64,000 bases of DNA from Marinobacter nauticus. GTDB taxonomy: Bacteria; Pseudomonadota; Gammaproteobacteria; Pseudomonadales; Oleiphilaceae. Location of the stretch: NCBI RefSeq assembly GCF_003634635.1, contig NZ_RBJB01000004.1, positions 722,865 through 786,864 of the forward strand, in the 5' to 3' direction. Position 1 is the stretch's first letter. The number at the start of each line of letters is the position of its first letter. Below are positions 28,494-37,501 of the stretch, in pieces. The notes under the pieces were generated by a model. The model made no database searches, was not told where the DNA came from, and saw nothing but the letters and a program-made list of their open reading frames with translations. Position numbers and translations under genes: made by a program.

Positions 28494-30245
28494 TCAGCTT
28501 TCAGCCTTCGGATTTAACGTACCGGCGCTGAGCGTTCGCAGCTCCTCCCGTTCTTCCGGGGAAAGCTGTGCCAGGTTCCGGAGCAGGGTTGCCAGCCTCT
28601 GCTGACGCGCGGCCTCTTCATTCGGGCTTAACAGCTCTCTGGCAGCCGCCAGTGTGCTTTCCCGGGCCGGTATGTGCTCCAGTTCGTCAAACAGGTTGTA
28701 AAACCTGTCCCTGGCCTGTTTGTTCGTGGCCAGCCCCGCGACCAGTGTCTTGCGGGTCTGAATTTTTTCTTCCAGTAACCAGCGGGCAAAACGCCCCGCG
28801 CGTTCAAGCTGCCGGGTGCTGTCTGCCAGAGCTTTCACTTCGGTTGCCAGTTCCGGTGCTTCCAGCAAGGCCAGGCACAAGGTGCTGTCTTTGCTGAGTT
28901 TTACGTCAATCCGCTCTTCCGTGGGCCGGCTTTGGCCTTCACCGCGCCAGCCCCGTGCCTTGTAATTCTGGCCCTGCTGGCGGTTCTGCCACTGGTTGCG
29001 GCCGCCGCAAAGGCGCAGCATTTCGTGCCACATGGCGTCCCGCAACGTGCTGCGGGGCATCTTGTTCAGCAAGGGCTCAACCCGTGCCCGAAGTTCGCCT
29101 CGGTGTTCGGGCAACTGCAGATCAAGGCCCTCGCTCTGGCGATCAAACAGATAGCGTGAGAAGGGTGTGGCGCCCTCAATACGCTTCTGAAATGCGTCCG
29201 GCCCTTCTTTGCGCACCAGTGTGTCCGGGTCTTCGCCTTCTGGCAGCATGAGGAACTGTAGGTGCAGCCCGTCTGCCATCAGTTCCAGGGCATTCTCCAT
29301 GGCCCTGTCCGCTGCCCGAAAACCTGCCTGGTCGCCGTCAAAACAGAACACGATATGCCGAACGTGCCGAAGCAGTGCGGTCAGGCTGTCCTGGTTGGTG
29401 GCCGTCCCCAGAGTCGCCACCGCGTAATGGATGCCGTGCTGGGCCAGCGCAATCACATCCATATAGCCTTCGACCACCAGCAACTTGTCCAGTTGTCGAA
29501 TGGCTTGCCGGGCCTCGAACAGGCCGTAGATTTCCCGGCTCTTGTGGAAAACGTCCGATTCCGGCGAGTTAATGTACTTGGCCTTGTCGTCGCCCAGCGT
29601 GCGCCCGCCGAAGGCGATGGTTTTGCCTCGGGTGTTCCGGATGGGAAACATAACCCGGTTGCGGAACAGATCCCTGGGGCGGCCGTACTGGTCCGACACC
29701 GTGCGGGTCTCAATCAGTGGTGCTTTAAGATCCTTCGGGGCGGCGTCGTAAAGTGCCGTGCCGGTGCCCGGTGCAAAACCAATCTGATACTGCTGGATAA
29801 TGTTTTCATCCAGTCCCCGCTGCTTCAGGTAGTCCCGGGCATAACCGCCTTGCTGACTGGTCAGTGCTGAGTGATAGAACCGGTTGGCAAACTCCAGGGC
29901 ATCGGTCAGTGTCCGCGCCTGTTGCATTTCCTGTTTGGCAGCTCGGTCGTACGGCACTTCCAGCCCGGCACGCTTGGCCAGTTCTTCTACCGCTTCGGTA
30001 AAACCCAGGCCCTCAAATTCGCGAACAAAGCTGATGGCATCGCCATGGGCTCCACAGCCAAAGCAGTGATAGAAGCCTTTGTCCGGTCGAACGTTAAATG
30101 ATGGCGTCTTCTCGTCGTGAAACGGGCAGCAGGCCTTGAAGTTGGCTCCGGCTTTTTTCAGCGTGATGCGCGAACCGATCAGCTCCGCCAGATCAATGCG
30201 ATCCAGCAGGTCTTCAACAAAGCGTTGAGGGATCAATCCGCTCAT
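28494..30245 (-). CDS. dnaG: DNA primase
   Basis: Synthesises RNA primers for replication. It is 583 residues. The N-terminal CHC2 zinc-binding domain has ACCPFHDEKTPSF and YHCFGCGAHGDA. The TOPRIM catalytic core contains LLVVEGYMDVIALAQHGI and VFCFDGDQAGFRAADRAM, with the acidic residues intact. The C-terminal helicase-interaction domain is present but the linker is shorter than in Pseudomonas (about 660 residues, remembered), giving near E. coli length. It lies between rpsU and rpoD with a hairpin before it, the classic macromolecular synthesis operon. Confidence 0.97.
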   Translation of the reverse strand: MSGLIPQRFVEDLLDRIDLAELIGSRITLKKAGANFKACCPFHDEKTPSFNVRPDKGFYHCFGCGAHGDAISFVREFEGLGFTEAVEELAKRAGLEVPYDRAAKQEMQQARTLTDALEFANRFYHSALTSQQGGYARDYLKQRGLDENIIQQYQIGFAPGTGTALYDAAPKDLKAPLIETRTVSDQYGRPRDLFRNRVMFPIRNTRGKTIAFGGRTLGDDKAKYINSPESDVFHKSREIYGLFEARQAIRQLDKLLVVEGYMDVIALAQHGIHYAVATLGTATNQDSLTALLRHVRHIVFCFDGDQAGFRAADRAMENALELMADGLHLQFLMLPEGEDPDTLVRKEGPDAFQKRIEGATPFSRYLFDRQSEGLDLQLPEHRGELRARVEPLLNKMPRSTLRDAMWHEMLRLCGGRNQWQNRQQGQNYKARGWRGEGQSRPTEERIDVKLSKDSTLCLALLEAPELATEVKALADSTRQLERAGRFARWLLEEKIQTRKTLVAGLATNKQARDRFYNLFDELEHIPARESTLAAARELLSPNEEAARQQRLATLLRNLAQLSPEEREELRTLSAGTLNPKAES

Positions 30246-30299
30246 GGTGGCTCCACTTCAGCCGGGGTGCCGGGTGCGAAGGCATTTTCGCCATAGCCA

Positions 30300-30334
30300 A
30301 AAATGCCGCCGAAGCCAGGCCTCGGCGGCATTTT
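30300..30334 (-). terminator. Intra-operon terminator/attenuator between rpsU and dnaG
   Basis: On the minus strand AAAATGCCGCCGA and TCGGCGGCATTTT form a perfect 13-bp stem with a 9-base loop, then TTGGC. In E. coli a terminator in this position reduces dnaG expression relative to rpsU (established), and this one is placed the same way. Confidence 0.85.
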
Positions 30335-30399
30335 CAGCTTGCCGGGTGGGGCGAAACGCCGTTCCGGCAATCAGTTGTGCAGTCGATGCGCGCCTGAAC

Positions 30400-30615
30400 T
30401 CAGTACAGACGCTCGAACTTGCGCTGTTCCCGCTGAAGCTTCTTGAGATGACGCTTAACGGCAGCAGCTGCTTTACGCTTACGAACAGCGGTCGGCTTCT
30501 CGTAGTGCTCACGACGACGTACTTCAGACAGTACACCGGCCTTCTCGCAGGAACGCTTGAAGCGACGCAGTGCTACGTCAAACGGCTCATTCTCTTTCAC
30601 TTTAACAGCTGGCAT
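30400..30615 (-). CDS. rpsU: 30S ribosomal protein S21
   Basis: The small-subunit protein S21, 71 residues, very basic. It starts [20 protein letters not shown] and ends [18 protein letters not shown], with [20 protein letters not shown] in the middle, all typical of gammaproteobacterial S21. It heads the rpsU-dnaG-rpoD operon and is divergent from tsaD, the arrangement known in E. coli and Pseudomonas. Confidence 0.98.
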   Translation of the reverse strand: MPAVKVKENEPFDVALRRFKRSCEKAGVLSEVRRREHYEKPTAVRKRKAAAAVKRHLKKLQREQRKFERLY

Positions 30616-30848
30616 TCGAAAATCACCTACCTGATAGATTCGGTTTCAATTTGTTCCGTCGGCCAGTGCCGTACGGGCTCGATCCCTGGTCAGATTGGCT
30701 AAAACTCGACCAGTGCTAATTTAGGGCGGCAATGATAGCCGCTGGGCTGGCCAAGGTCAATCACTGTTCAACGAAACTGCCGGAAGCTTTCGGGTTTCTG
30801 CTAAAATGCCGCCCACGTACCCGACACCCCTTGGATATAGTGCCCATT

Positions 30849-31904
30849 ATGCTGATTCTTGGTATTGAAACCTCCTGCGATGAGACCGGTGTAGCCCTGT
30901 TTGACGCTCAGCAGGGGCTGCTGGCCCATGCCCTTTACAGTCAAATCGGTATGCACGCCGATTATGGCGGCGTGGTGCCTGAGCTGGCCTCCCGGGATCA
31001 TGTCCGCAAGTTGCTTCCTTTATGCGATGAGGTACTGGCTCAAGCCGGTAAAGCCCGTTCCGATATCGAAGGTATCGCCTATACCGCCGGGCCGGGGTTA
31101 GTGGGTGCCCTGATGGTGGGCGGCTCGGTGGCGCATGCCTTGGGGTTTGCACTGGGGATTCCGGTGTTGGGAGTGCATCACATGGAAGGTCACCTGCTGG
31201 CGCCCATGCTGGAGGACAATCCGCCGGCGTTCCCGTTTGTCGCGCTGCTGGTGTCCGGTGGCCATACCCAGTTAGTGCGGGTGGATGGCATTGGTGAGTA
31301 CCAGATGCTGGGTGAATCGGTGGATGATGCCGCCGGCGAGGCGTTCGATAAAACTGCGAAAATGCTGGGGCTGGATTATCCGGGTGGCCCCCGGGTAGCT
31401 GCCCTTGCGGAAAAGGGTCGAGAGGGGCAGTACCGTTTTCCCCGCCCGATGACCGATCGTCCCGGCCTGGATTTTTCCTTCAGCGGGCTGAAAACCTACA
31501 CCCTGAACACCGTGAACGACGCACAAGATAAAGGTACGCTGGATGAGCAGGTAAAAGCGGACATTGCTCTGGCGTTCGAAGCTGCAGTAGTTGATACCCT
31601 GGTCATCAAATGTCGCAGAGCCCTGGAGCAAACCGAATGTAAGCGGCTGGTCATTGCCGGCGGGGTCAGCGCCAACAAGCGATTGCGGGCGGCACTGGAG
31701 GCCATGGCAGAAAAGCTGCGTGGTTCGGTGTTCTACGCTCGTCCGGAGTTCTGCACCGACAACGGTGCCATGATTGCCTATGCCGGTGCGCAGCGGCTAA
31801 AGGCCGGTCAGCAGGATGGCGAGCGGATTGTGGCGGTACCCCGGTGGCCGATGAATACCCTGCCGCCGGTGGCGGAACCTCGTCACAACGGCCTTGTGGA
31901 CTAG
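30849..31904 (+). CDS. tsaD: tRNA N6-adenosine threonylcarbamoyltransferase TsaD
   Basis: Transfers the threonylcarbamoyl group to A37 of ANN-reading tRNAs with TsaB and TsaE. It is 351 residues from ATG 30849. The open frame extends 39 codons upstream, but [19 protein letters not shown] is the family's N-terminus. The metal-binding motif [10 protein letters not shown] is near residue 110 and the ASKHA nucleotide segments [11 protein letters not shown] and [12 protein letters not shown] are present. It is divergent from rpsU with about 230 bases between; convergent with plsY. Confidence 0.97.
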   Translation: MLILGIETSCDETGVALFDAQQGLLAHALYSQIGMHADYGGVVPELASRDHVRKLLPLCDEVLAQAGKARSDIEGIAYTAGPGLVGALMVGGSVAHALGFALGIPVLGVHHMEGHLLAPMLEDNPPAFPFVALLVSGGHTQLVRVDGIGEYQMLGESVDDAAGEAFDKTAKMLGLDYPGGPRVAALAEKGREGQYRFPRPMTDRPGLDFSFSGLKTYTLNTVNDAQDKGTLDEQVKADIALAFEAAVVDTLVIKCRRALEQTECKRLVIAGGVSANKRLRAALEAMAEKLRGSVFYARPEFCTDNGAMIAYAGAQRLKAGQQDGERIVAVPRWPMNTLPPVAEPRHNGLVD

Positions 31905-31906
31905 CC

Positions 31907-31937
31907 GGGCGGGAACTTAGAGCCCGGTTTCCCGCCC
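31907..31937. terminator. Hairpin at the tsaD-plsY convergence
   Basis: GGGCGGGAA and TTCCCGCCC pair with a 13-base loop. The structure covers the gap between the two stop codons and the last codons of plsY. It has no strong T-run. Confidence 0.4.
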
Positions 31938-32510
31938 CTGGGCCAGGCGAATCAGGTTGTTGCGGTGACGCACCACAATCAGCAGGGTCAGCAGTCCGAA
32001 CAGGGGCAGGGTTTCCGGTTCCAGCAGGGCGCTGATGAGCGGGCCGCTGGTGATTGCCACCAGAGAGGCCACGGCTGAAATGCGCCAGCGCCACATTACG
32101 CCCAGCCACAAGCCTGCCATGATGGCGGTGGTGAGCGGCGCCAGTGCCAACCCTGCCCCGAGGGCCGTGGCAACACCTTTGCCCCCTTTGAACCGATAGA
32201 ATGCCGGGATCATGTGTCCGGTCACCGCGCACAGGGCAATCATGGCCTGCACCAGAATGGACATGCCAAGGCTTTGACCGAGCCAGACGGGCAACCAGCC
32301 CTTGAACGCATCCAGCACCAGGGTTGCCAGCGCGGGTTGCCAGCCACCTGCCCGGTACACATTGGTGGCTCCGGGGTTGCCGGAACCCAGGGCGCGAGGA
32401 TCTGGCAGTTTCCAGAGGCGGCACACTGGTATCGCGAACAGCACGGAGCCCGCCAGATAAGCGCTGGTGCAAAGCAAGACAATCGCAACGGGTTGGCTAA
32501 AGACGTCCAT
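31917..32510 (-). CDS. plsY: Acyl-phosphate:glycerol-3-phosphate acyltransferase PlsY
   Basis: An inner-membrane enzyme that makes lysophosphatidic acid from acyl-phosphate and glycerol-3-phosphate, the first step of phospholipid synthesis. It is 197 residues with about five transmembrane helices. The three conserved cytoplasmic motifs are present: GSGNPGATNVYR (motif 1), FKGGKGVATALG (motif 2) and RHRNNLIRLAQGRE (motif 3). It is divergent from folB and convergent with tsaD; the tsaD-plsY-folB neighbourhood is widely conserved. Confidence 0.96.
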   Translation of the reverse strand: MDVFSQPVAIVLLCTSAYLAGSVLFAIPVCRLWKLPDPRALGSGNPGATNVYRAGGWQPALATLVLDAFKGWLPVWLGQSLGMSILVQAMIALCAVTGHMIPAFYRFKGGKGVATALGAGLALAPLTTAIMAGLWLGVMWRWRISAVASLVAITSGPLISALLEPETLPLFGLLTLLIVVRHRNNLIRLAQGRETGL

Positions 32511-32651
32511 GGCGTAACCGCTGTACAGAGACTGGGCCCTGTGTTCTGTGAGAAAATGCCGCCCGCATCAAGGCAGGCTGGTTGTCCGTCACAGTATCGT
32601 CTGCCTGTGTAATATTCAATCAGCCATCAGTGGAAGGCTCGGGAGACCGGT

Positions 32652-33023
32652 TTGGCAAATGGCAAATGGGACACAGTCCTGATTGAAGGACTGGCGGTGG
32701 AAACCGTGATCGGGGTGTACGATTGGGAACGCGAAGTCACACAGCGGCTACTGGTGGATCTGGAACTGGCGTGGGATAACTCGGTGCCCGGCGCCAGTGA
32801 CGATGTTGCCGATGCGCTTGATTACGCCGCCGTTAGCGAGCGGGTCAGTCAGTGCCTGCAAACGCTGCAGCCGGAGTTGCTGGAGCGGGCCGCAGAGGAA
32901 GTTGCCCGTTTGCTGCAGGGCGAGTTTGGCGTGCGTTGGCTGAGGCTGACGTTGAGCAAGCCCGGTGCTGTGCCGGCCGCACGCTCGGTGGGCGTGAGAA
33001 TTGAGCGGGGGGCACGGGCATGA
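32652..33023 (+). CDS. folB: Dihydroneopterin aldolase
   Basis: Cleaves 7,8-dihydroneopterin to 6-hydroxymethyl-dihydropterin and glycolaldehyde in folate synthesis. It is 123 residues. It appears to start at a TTG (32652) with GGGAG 6 bases ahead; no in-frame ATG or GTG precedes the conserved VLIEGLAVETVIGVYDWERE. The active-site Glu lies in that segment and the catalytic Lys in LRLTLSKPGAVP. It overlaps the second folK by 4 bases (ATGA), so the two are translationally coupled and catalyse consecutive steps. Confidence 0.92.
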   Translation: MANGKWDTVLIEGLAVETVIGVYDWEREVTQRLLVDLELAWDNSVPGASDDVADALDYAAVSERVSQCLQTLQPELLERAAEEVARLLQGEFGVRWLRLTLSKPGAVPAARSVGVRIERGARA

Positions 33024-33544
33024 AACGTGTATACATCAGTATCGGCAGTAATATTGAACGCTATCGCCATGTCAGCGCGGCGCTGGATGCTCTGGCCGGT
33101 TGGTTTGGAGAATTGGCCATTTCTCCGGTTTACGAGAGCGAATCGGTCGGCTTCGATGGCTCGGATTTTCTGAACCTGGTGGTGGGTGTGGATACCGATA
33201 TGTCGGTAGGAGAGCTTTCCCGGCGCTTCAAAAAACTCGAGGCAGACAACGGCCGCAAAGCTTCGGCGCCCAAGTTCAGTCCAAGGACTCTGGATCTGGA
33301 TATTCTCACCTGGGGCGATGCGACCGGCACCCTTGATGGGGTTGAACTGCCCCGGGCTGAAATCCTAAAAAACGCATTTGTCCTGAGGCCGCTGGCCGAT
33401 ATTGCTCCGGACGAATTGCACCCTGTGTGCGGAGAGAGCTATCGCAGCCTCTGGCAGTCTTACCAGAAGGACCAGAAGCTCTGGCCCGTCGATTTCACCT
33501 GGCAGGGGCGTCAGATCTCAAGTTCCGGAGCGGTCGCGGAATAA
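33020..33544 (+). CDS. folK: HPPK-family protein, second folK paralogue
   Basis: A 174-residue 2-amino-4-hydroxy-6-hydroxymethyldihydropteridine pyrophosphokinase. It has RVYISIGSNIERYRHVSAAL at the N-terminus and FSPRTLDLDILTWGD carrying the two Asp residues that bind Mg-ATP. It starts inside the last codon of folB, suggesting it provides the next step. It differs clearly from the other folK at 37.0 kb: the H-W-G-P-R-T-L-D motif of that copy is replaced here by K-F-S-P-R-T-L-D. Its last 27 bases overlap pgi on the other strand. Confidence 0.85.
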   Translation: MKRVYISIGSNIERYRHVSAALDALAGWFGELAISPVYESESVGFDGSDFLNLVVGVDTDMSVGELSRRFKKLEADNGRKASAPKFSPRTLDLDILTWGDATGTLDGVELPRAEILKNAFVLRPLADIAPDELHPVCGESYRSLWQSYQKDQKLWPVDFTWQGRQISSSGAVAE

Positions 33545-35179
33545 CCGGATCAGGTTGTCGGTGGCGCTGTCTCCAGCGCTGCCATCTTCACTCTCGCCCA
33601 GCAGTTTCGGAAGAATTTCGTTGCCAATCTGTTTGCCCAGCTCCACGCCCCATTGATCAAAGCAATCAATATCCCAGATAACGCTCTGCACGAAGGTGCG
33701 GTGTTCATAAAGTGCAATCAGTGCCCCCAGGGTGTGCGGAGTCAGGCGTTCCATCAGCAGGATGTTGCAGGGCCGGTTACCGGGAATGGCCTTGTGTGGG
33801 GCCAGCTGGCGGGCGGCATCACCATCAAGACCGCCGGCCAGCAGTTCCTGTTCGGCCTCTGCTTCCGTCTTTCCGGCCATCATGGCCCGTGCCTGAGACA
33901 GACAATTGGCAAACAGAGCAGCATGGTGGCTGGCCACCGGATTGTGGGACCTCAGGGGAATGATGAAGTCGGCAGGAATCAGCCGGGTACCCTGATGAAT
34001 CAGTTGGTGATAGGCGTGCTGGCCGTTAGCTCCCACGCCGCCCCAGAGCACGGGCCCGGTAGGGTAATCCACGCTGATGCCATTCTGGGTTACGCGCTTG
34101 CCGTTACTCTCCATATCCAGCTGCTGAAGGTGCTCCGGCAGGTATTTCAGGTATTCGTCATAGGGCAGTACCGCATGGCTCTCGGCGCCCCAGAAATTGT
34201 TGTACCACACGCTGAGCATGGCCATGATTACCGGCAGGTTTTCCCGCTCGGGCGCTTCCCTGAAATGGGAGTCCATGGCATATGCACCGGCGAGTAGCTC
34301 CCGGAATGCCGCCATGCCAAGCGTTAACGCAATCGGCAGGCCGATGGCGGACCAGAGGGAATAACGACCACCTACCCAATCCCACATGGGAAAGGTGTTG
34401 GCGGGTTCGATGCCGAACCGGGCCGCTTCTTCGACGTTGGCCGTGACTGCCATGAAATGCTGGGAGACCGAGGCTGCGTTGCCACCATTATCGAGAAACC
34501 ATTGCCGGGCGAGCAGGCTGTTCTCCAGGGTTTCCTGGGTACGGAAGGATTTTGACTGCACCAGAAACAGCGTGGTGTCCGGATTCAGGCATGCCAGGGT
34601 TTCGGTAATGTCGGTGCCATCGATGTTGGCGACAAAGTGACAGTTAATGGAGCCCTGCCAGTACGGGCGTAGCGCCTCGACGGCCAGCTTCGGCCCGAGA
34701 AACGAGCCTCCGATGCCAATACTGACAACGTCGGTAAAACGGGCGCCGGAGTGGCCGGTGCGTTCACCACTGTGAATGCTTTCAACCAGCGCTTCCATCT
34801 TCCCCAGTGTGCGATGGATTTCGGGAATGACGTTGTCGCCGTTCACCCGAACCTCGCCCTGTTCACCCTCACGAAGGGCGGTGTGCAGGGCGGGGCGTTG
34901 TTCCGTGAGGTTCACCAGACCGCCCCGGAACAAGGCCGTACGACGTTCCTCCAGACCACAGGCCCGGGCCAGGTTGAGCAGAGCCTCCAGCACTTCGTCC
35001 GTCAGCCGGTTGCGGGAGAAATCCAGCGACAGGCCTGCACCCTCTACCAGGTAACGCTGGGCACGGCCCGGATCCTGCTGAAACAGCTCCCGCATGGGTA
35101 GGTGTTCGAGCCGGGCTTTGGCGTCGTTGAGAGCTTGCCATTCTGCTCGGCTGGTGAGCGCAGGGTGTTTCTCAGGCAT
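33518..35179 (-). CDS. pgi: Glucose-6-phosphate isomerase
   Basis: Interconverts glucose 6-phosphate and fructose 6-phosphate. It is 553 residues, the usual length. It has SIGIGGSFLGPKLAVEAL in the sugar-phosphate-binding region, DWVGGRYSLWSAIGLPIAL, the catalytic-Glu segment LLWGGVGANGQHAYHQLIHQ, and the C-terminal QWGVELGKQIG with the catalytic Lys. The gap to panC is 47 bases. It begins the Pseudomonas-like pgi-panC-panB-folK-pcnB-cbrB-cbrA order, but panD is missing between pgi and panC. Its 3' end overlaps folK by 27 bases. Confidence 0.97.
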   Translation of the reverse strand: MPEKHPALTSRAEWQALNDAKARLEHLPMRELFQQDPGRAQRYLVEGAGLSLDFSRNRLTDEVLEALLNLARACGLEERRTALFRGGLVNLTEQRPALHTALREGEQGEVRVNGDNVIPEIHRTLGKMEALVESIHSGERTGHSGARFTDVVSIGIGGSFLGPKLAVEALRPYWQGSINCHFVANIDGTDITETLACLNPDTTLFLVQSKSFRTQETLENSLLARQWFLDNGGNAASVSQHFMAVTANVEEAARFGIEPANTFPMWDWVGGRYSLWSAIGLPIALTLGMAAFRELLAGAYAMDSHFREAPERENLPVIMAMLSVWYNNFWGAESHAVLPYDEYLKYLPEHLQQLDMESNGKRVTQNGISVDYPTGPVLWGGVGANGQHAYHQLIHQGTRLIPADFIIPLRSHNPVASHHAALFANCLSQARAMMAGKTEAEAEQELLAGGLDGDAARQLAPHKAIPGNRPCNILLMERLTPHTLGALIALYEHRTFVQSVIWDIDCFDQWGVELGKQIGNEILPKLLGESEDGSAGDSATDNLIRLFRDRSGT

Positions 35180-35226
35180 CAGGGGGTCCCTTCCGTTGTC
35201 TGGGGGTGAGGCTCCATAGTGAGGTT

Positions 35227-36075
35227 TCAGCGCGTGATCGAGAGGTTATCAATCAAACGGGTGGTACCCAGGAACGCTGCGACCAGTAGTGTGAGCTCGC
35301 GGTCATCCTTGCTGGCGGGCTTCAGGGTCAGGCTGTTGACGATGTTGAAGTAGTCCGGCCTGAGCCCTGCCTCAGACAGTGCATCGCGTGCCTCCTGCTC
35401 GAGGATGCTGTAGTCGGTGCGTCCCTGTGCCAACTGGTCAGCGGTATGACGGAGTGTTCGGAACACCACCGGAGCGATGCCCCGCTCCTGCTCGGACAGA
35501 TAGCCGTTACGGGAGCTTTTCGCCAGGCCATCGTCTTCCCGCACCGTCGGCGCGCCAATCACTTCCACCGGAATCATCAGATCCCGGGCAAGTTTGCGTA
35601 TCACCGCCAACTGCTGAAAATCCTTTTCGCCAAACACGGCAATGTCGGGCTGAACCATGTTGAACAACATGGTAACCACGGTGGCCACGCCTTCAAAGTG
35701 GCCCGGCCGGCTGGCGCCACAGTGGCCCTCGCTGACTTCGGGAACCACCACCTTGGTCTGATTGGCGAGCCCTTGAGGGTAGATCTCTTCAACGCCCGGG
35801 GCAAAGACCAGAGTATTGCCCGCTGCCGCCAGCTTTTCCTGGTCTTCAACCAGGGTTCGCGGGTAGGTGTCCAGGTCTTCATTGGCGCCGAACTGCATCG
35901 GGTTCACGAAAATACTGGTGACGACGATATCGGAGGCCTCGGCCGCCTTGCGCACCAGCGAGATATGGCCCTCGTGCAGGTTGCCCATGGTGGGTACCAG
36001 ACCGATGGTCTTACCCTGCTGGCGATAGCCCCGCAGAATCGTGCGCAGTTCTTTGAGTGAGTGTACGGTTCTCAT
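35227..36075 (-). CDS. panC: Pantothenate synthetase
   Basis: Joins pantoate and beta-alanine using ATP to form pantothenate. It is 282 residues from ATG 36075. The longer open frame upstream is antisense-type sequence within panB. It shows the HIGH-like signature [56 protein letters not shown] (in the form [12 protein letters not shown]) and the KMSKS-like KSSRNGYLS. The start overlaps the panB stop by 4 bases, so the two are coupled. Confidence 0.97.
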   Translation of the reverse strand: MRTVHSLKELRTILRGYRQQGKTIGLVPTMGNLHEGHISLVRKAAEASDIVVTSIFVNPMQFGANEDLDTYPRTLVEDQEKLAAAGNTLVFAPGVEEIYPQGLANQTKVVVPEVSEGHCGASRPGHFEGVATVVTMLFNMVQPDIAVFGEKDFQQLAVIRKLARDLMIPVEVIGAPTVREDDGLAKSSRNGYLSEQERGIAPVVFRTLRHTADQLAQGRTDYSILEQEARDALSEAGLRPDYFNIVNSLTLKPASKDDRELTLLVAAFLGTTRLIDNLSITR

Positions 36076-36866
36076 GCCTTGAACGTATGCTCCTCGGCTG
36101 GGAAAGTGCGTGCTTTGACGGCTTGGGCATAAGCCGCAATGGCTTCCGGGATGGAGTCGGTCTCGGCGAGGAAGTTCTTCACGAAACGGGGTTTGCGGCC
36201 GGTGGTGACGCCCAGCATGTCGTGCAGTACCAGTACCTGGCCATCGGTATCCGAGCCTGCTCCGATGCCGATGACCGGCGCCTTCACGGCCTGGGTGATA
36301 CGAGCGGCGAGCGGGGCCGGTACACACTCCAGCAGGATGAGATCGGCACCGGCGGCTTCCAGTTCGCAAGCATGCTCAATCATGGCCTCGGCGGTCTTCT
36401 CATCACGTCCCTGTACCTTGTAGCCGCCGAACTTGTTGACGAACTGTGGCGTCAGGCCCAGGTGGGCACAAACAGGCACACCACGTTCACTCAGGGCTTC
36501 GATGGTGTCCTTCATCCAGTCGGTGCCTTCCAGCTTGACCATGTGGGCGCCGGCGCGCATCAGCTCCGCAGCATTGTCCAGTGCATCGGCAACGGTACCG
36601 TAAGACATGAACGGCATATCGGCCATGATCAGGGCGCCTTGGTTACCGCGGGCGACACAGCTGGTGTGATACACCATCTGATCCATGGTGACCGGGAGCG
36701 TACTGTCGTGGCCTTGCAGCACCATACCAAGAGAGTCGCCAATCAGGATGACATCAACGCCAGCCTCGCTGACAACCTGAGCAAAGGTTGCATCATAGGA
36801 GGTCAGTGCCGAGAAGGCTTCGCCTTTTTGCTTGTATTCCCGCAGGGTATTGATGGTAACTGCCAT
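36072..36866 (-). CDS. panB: 3-methyl-2-oxobutanoate hydroxymethyltransferase
   Basis: Makes ketopantoate from alpha-ketoisovalerate using methylene-tetrahydrofolate, the first committed pantothenate step. It is 264 residues. It has [40 protein letters not shown] (metal-binding Asp), VKLEGTDWM, the catalytic Glu in [19 protein letters not shown] and [17 protein letters not shown]. It lies in the panB-panC pair with folK upstream. Confidence 0.97.
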   Translation of the reverse strand: MAVTINTLREYKQKGEAFSALTSYDATFAQVVSEAGVDVILIGDSLGMVLQGHDSTLPVTMDQMVYHTSCVARGNQGALIMADMPFMSYGTVADALDNAAELMRAGAHMVKLEGTDWMKDTIEALSERGVPVCAHLGLTPQFVNKFGGYKVQGRDEKTAEAMIEHACELEAAGADLILLECVPAPLAARITQAVKAPVIGIGAGSDTDGQVLVLHDMLGVTTGRKPRFVKNFLAETDSIPEAIAAYAQAVKARTFPAEEHTFKA

Positions 36867-37003
36867 AGAATCCTTGCCTTTTGGGTGGATGGGCCAGTTT
36901 TGGACCGGGGTCGACCGGTGTTCAGAGCGTTAATGTAAATCCCGGGTATATCAGACACAAGAGTAGCATGCTCTTCCGCACCTGGATGCGATAAGGAACC
37001 TGG

Positions 37004-37501
37004 TCAGGGGTGCGCCTGGGCTGGCAGCCTGCGCAGCTGGTTGTCCGGGCAATGTCGGCGCAGTTCCGCAACGCTGGTGCCGTCCGGCAGTGCCAGTTCC
37101 GGGGCTAGGTCCAGCAGGGGTTGCAGGACGAAATCACGGTTGGCCAGTTCCGCGTGGGGAACGGTCAGGCGTGCGTCGTTGAGGGTTGTCTGACCAAACA
37201 GCAGCAGATCCAGATCCAGGGTGCGTGGTCCCCAGTGCCTCAGTCGCTCACGGCCGTGGGCCTGTTCAATGGCTTGCAGGCAATCCAGCAGTTCGTGGGC
37301 AGAAAGATCGGTACGCAGATGAACGGCACCGTTCACGAAATCTGGTTGATCCTGCGGGCCGACGGGGCGGCTGGCATAGAACGGAGATTGCGCTACCAGT
37401 GTGGATTTGGGTAAGCCCGCGAGTTCCGACACGGCTCTTGCCAGTTGGGCTGCAGGCTGTTCCAGATTGCTGCCCAGCCCAATATAGGCATCGACAGTCA
37501 T
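37004..37501 (-). CDS. folK: 2-amino-4-hydroxy-6-hydroxymethyldihydropteridine pyrophosphokinase
   Basis: HPPK transfers pyrophosphate from ATP to the hydroxymethylpterin in folate synthesis. It is 165 residues. It starts VDAYIGLGSNLEQPAAQL and has YASRPVGPQDQPDFVNGAV for pterin contacts and RLRHWGPRTLDLDLLLFG with the two Mg-binding Asp residues. It is the canonical copy: it overlaps pcnB by 4 bases and lies upstream of panB, the order seen in E. coli and Pseudomonas (pcnB-folK-panB). Confidence 0.95.
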   Translation of the reverse strand: MTVDAYIGLGSNLEQPAAQLARAVSELAGLPKSTLVAQSPFYASRPVGPQDQPDFVNGAVHLRTDLSAHELLDCLQAIEQAHGRERLRHWGPRTLDLDLLLFGQTTLNDARLTVPHAELANRDFVLQPLLDLAPELALPDGTSVAELRRHCPDNQLRRLPAQAHP

